Shown here in pieces: positions 40,415 to 42,628 of a DNA stretch of 42,628 bases. Source of the DNA: Chitinophagaceae bacterium. GTDB lineage: Bacteria; Bacteroidota; Bacteroidia; Chitinophagales; Chitinophagaceae. The translations under genes and the position numbers were made by a program. How positions within the stretch are numbered: position 1 is the stretch's first letter; each line of letters opens with the position of its first letter. Location of the stretch: positions 1-42,628 of the forward strand of contig JAHEMM010000016.1 in assembly GCA_024643655.1 (NCBI GenBank). The letters run 5' to 3'. The notes under the pieces are model-generated. The model made no database searches and had not been told where the DNA came from. It worked only from the letters and a program-made list of their open reading frames with translations.

Positions 40415-42628
40415 TTAAAATGCTACCCGGAAACTTCCAAACACCCCAAAGTTTCTATCGCCGGCTTTAGGCAAAGATGACGGCAATACCCGCCAAACAA
40501 AATCCAGTCTGAATACTCTGAATATATTATCGATACCTGTTCCCAGTTCAAGATAAGTATTACCATCCAGCGATTGAAAGCTATGACCGGTTTTAAAATT
40601 CAAGGCTTTGTTAGCAGACGATAAGTTTCCCCATAAGGCTTTGGCTGTCCAGAATTGCCGCAACCTTAATTTTGGAAATAAGCGGAATATTCCATTGCCA
40701 ACATTATGTTCAAAATTTATTCCTGCATATTGATCATGTATAAACTCCCAACGATTCATCATATTAAAAGCATACTTATTATAATAATATAATTCATTTC
40801 CTGGTGCTATATCTAATAAGATATATGGAAGGGTGCCAAATGTTTTTCCAGCGTATACCATCCATGAAATATTCCCAAACGGCGGTATTTTCATATTGTC
40901 TGAAATGCTGGCAGATAATTTTGTATAATTATTACTACTCTTAAATACGCCACTAAAACCCTGACTAATATTTATTTCGCCAACAGGATAAGAACTACCA
41001 AGACTGGTACGATAAAAATGTGTTTCTAAAAATCGCTCCAGATATGCGAATCGTAATTTTAAAGACACTTCAAAACTTGTAAACGGCCTGTCATTATTGA
41101 TCGTCCGAAACGAATCAATAGCAACAAGATTTCGTAATGGTAACGATGATTTATGTGTTATGGTAATTTTATTAGACATCCATGGTACTGTTTCCTTGAA
41201 TATCTCAAACCGCTTTTCATTTACTTTAATATTTTTTATCGCTACGCCGCTTTTTCGTAATGCCAGCGCAAATATGTTATCCTGACTTACTTCACCATAA
41301 TAATTCTGCCCAAAATCAAGGTCATTAATAAATGATGCATAGAGATACATACGTGGATCCTTTTTTGGCAGATAAAATACTTCTGCCATCCCTTTAAGCT
41401 TTTTATCACCAAAGCCATATGCTAAATAACCATGTAATTTTAATTTCTTATTAAAATATTTATTGGTACCTAAATCAAACCGCAATCGAAAACCCTCCCA
41501 ACCATTTTGCGATATCCAGTTCATCCAGGGGCCAATTTGATAATTACCTACATCTTTATAGCCGGTTGCAATAAACTTTACTGTTTTTGCAAAATTTTGA
41601 AATACTGGTGCATTTGTTAATGTATCTATCATTTTAATAATACCACTCTCGGTAGTGCTGAGTGTATCATGTCTGGTTGCCAGCCAATATCCTTTACTTT
41701 TATCAGCGGCACCATCTAACGTAATTATTTCTTCCAGTAGTTTATTCTTTCTTAATTCATTAGTTACAGTTGAATCATTAACAACGACATTTTTATAGGT
41801 TGTTGTTTTACGGCCAATAAAACCGGGCTTTTCTTTTCCTGTAGGAGAAATATCAACTACAAACTTATCTTTTGAAAGAAACCATGTAGAATCATTAATT
41901 AATTTATACTCCTGTATAAGACTTAAGTTTTCTACAAAATTTACATTAGCATCTTTTCCCAGTCTTAAATTCATCTTTTGAATAGCGAATGAACCTAGCT
42001 GTACCCAACAATCGCCTTCAAAAGTATCGCCACCTTTTCTTCTAGGTGTAAAAACGAGATGAAAGTACCTGCTGTTAGCAATCATCTGTGTATCGATAAC
42101 CTGATAATTGTAATAGTAGTCTCCATTATCACTAATAGGACTAACGAACTGTTTATCGAATAAAGGAATAAAATTATTATATACATTCACTACCTGATCC
42201 ATACCACCCAACAACTTTATAACACTTTCATTCTTTACACCATTTGTATTAGCAGCCTTAATTATTTCTCTTCTTTTTTTGGGAGATTGCTGAAAGTAAT
42301 AATCAGAGAGTGCTTCAGTAAAATAAGTTGGCAAATACCGGACACCTTCACTCGAATCGATATGCTGATTAATTAATTCTGATATTGGTCGAAATGGTTT
42401 AAACCTACCCAATTTTTCGAACTTTAAATTCTTAAGATCAAGTTCCAGTTTATTATATAATTCATAAGAAAAATTCTGAAAGCGATAACGATCATTCTTT
42501 GGTTTGTTTTGCACAATTTTCCGCCAAACCAATAAACCTTTATTTACTTTTACTTTTAACTGAGCACCATCATTAAATCTTCCCCGCTCCATATTTATTA
42601 CAACATCAAATGATGCTTTATCCTTATC
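40415..42628 (-). CDS. DUF5686-type outer-membrane protein, 3' part
   Basis: The reading frame is open to the right edge (DKDKASFDVVIN precedes the first visible Met at 42592), so the true start lies outside the window and about 737 residues are seen. It looks like the DUF5686 family of Bacteroidota, in which a carboxypeptidase-like regulatory domain is followed by a conserved middle region and a C-terminal outer-membrane beta-barrel. Support comes from SYELYNKLELDLKNL, YLPTYFTEALSDYYFQ, the segment YHLVFTPRRKGGDTFEGDCW-like (here starting RYFHLVFTPRRKGGD) and many alternating aromatic strands after residue 350, ending in a terminal aromatic-rich strand GVFGSFRVAF. Function is unknown. Confidence 0.8.
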   Translation of the reverse strand, partial: DKDKASFDVVINMERGRFNDGAQLKVKVNKGLLVWRKIVQNKPKNDRYRFQNFSYELYNKLELDLKNLKFEKLGRFKPFRPISELINQHIDSSEGVRYLPTYFTEALSDYYFQQSPKKRREIIKAANTNGVKNESVIKLLGGMDQVVNVYNNFIPLFDKQFVSPISDNGDYYYNYQVIDTQMIANSRYFHLVFTPRRKGGDTFEGDCWVQLGSFAIQKMNLRLGKDANVNFVENLSLIQEYKLINDSTWFLSKDKFVVDISPTGKEKPGFIGRKTTTYKNVVVNDSTVTNELRKNKLLEEIITLDGAADKSKGYWLATRHDTLSTTESGIIKMIDTLTNAPVFQNFAKTVKFIATGYKDVGNYQIGPWMNWISQNGWEGFRLRFDLGTNKYFNKKLKLHGYLAYGFGDKKLKGMAEVFYLPKKDPRMYLYASFINDLDFGQNYYGEVSQDNIFALALRKSGVAIKNIKVNEKRFEIFKETVPWMSNKITITHKSSLPLRNLVAIDSFRTINNDRPFTSFEVSLKLRFAYLERFLETHFYRTSLGSSYPVGEINISQGFSGVFKSSNNYTKLSASISDNMKIPPFGNISWMVYAGKTFGTLPYILLDIAPGNELYYYNKYAFNMMNRWEFIHDQYAGINFEHNVGNGIFRLFPKLRLRQFWTAKALWGNLSSANKALNFKTGHSFQSLDGNTYLELGTGIDNIFRVFRLDFVWRVLPSSLPKAGDRNFGVFGSFRVAF

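Overview
The window looks like chromosome from a low-GC member of the Bacteroidota, most likely near the Chitinophagaceae; this is inferred from style, not from a marker search. Signs are AT-rich intergenic DNA, promoters that fit the Bacteroidota -7 motif TAnnTTTG, almost no Shine-Dalgarno sequences, lipoproteins with relaxed lipoboxes, a protein that resembles a type IX secretion sorting domain, a GxxExxY protein, and GC-rich palindromic repeats of a kind common in this phylum. I see no rRNA, tRNA, CRISPR array, prophage or complete insertion sequence. No gene-free stretch exceeds 300 bases; the longest is about 275 bases, upstream of the PFOR operon.

Layout. Bases 1-249 hold the 5' end of a secreted protein, then mfd (transcription-repair coupling), both on the minus strand. 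From 3849 to about 15074 on the plus strand lie a ferredoxin-NADP-reductase-like flavoprotein and a complete membrane and quinone module of complex I in the order nuoA-B-C-D-H-I-J-K-L-M-N, followed by a small proline-rich protein. nuoE, nuoF and nuoG, the NADH-oxidising module, are absent between nuoD and nuoH, so this is the 11-subunit form at this locus. Next come ppdK (pyruvate phosphate dikinase) and a DUF1569-type protein. On the minus strand from 26461 to 18519 is a tight operon: a GltD-like flavoprotein with a C-terminal ferredoxin domain, pyruvate:ferredoxin oxidoreductase (PFOR), a dihydroorotate-dehydrogenase-like protein and formate-THF ligase.

The next part is mixed: a beta-lactamase-fold lipoprotein, a large MscS-type channel, glycyl-tRNA synthetase, a MazG-like pyrophosphohydrolase, an orphan sorting-domain-like protein, a GxxExxY gene framed by inverted repeats, a divergent dtd/arfB pair, a di-heme cytochrome c peroxidase and a class III aminotransferase. 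The right end carries a glycerol operon (glpD-glpK-glpF, minus strand) and the 3' part of a DUF5686-type outer-membrane protein that runs off the window.

How the parts may work together (inference): PFOR makes reduced ferredoxin from pyruvate, and PPDK links pyruvate to PEP. An 11-subunit complex I cannot use NADH by itself and could accept electrons from reduced ferredoxin or an unknown adaptor. The GltD-like plus DHOD-like pair together contain all five domain types of dihydropyrimidine dehydrogenase, rearranged around PFOR, and may exchange electrons between ferredoxin and NAD(P)H. GlpD feeds electrons into the quinone pool. FNR/CRP-like dyads sit upstream of nuoA and ppdK, and another dyad sits upstream of the PFOR operon, which would fit control by oxygen or redox state.
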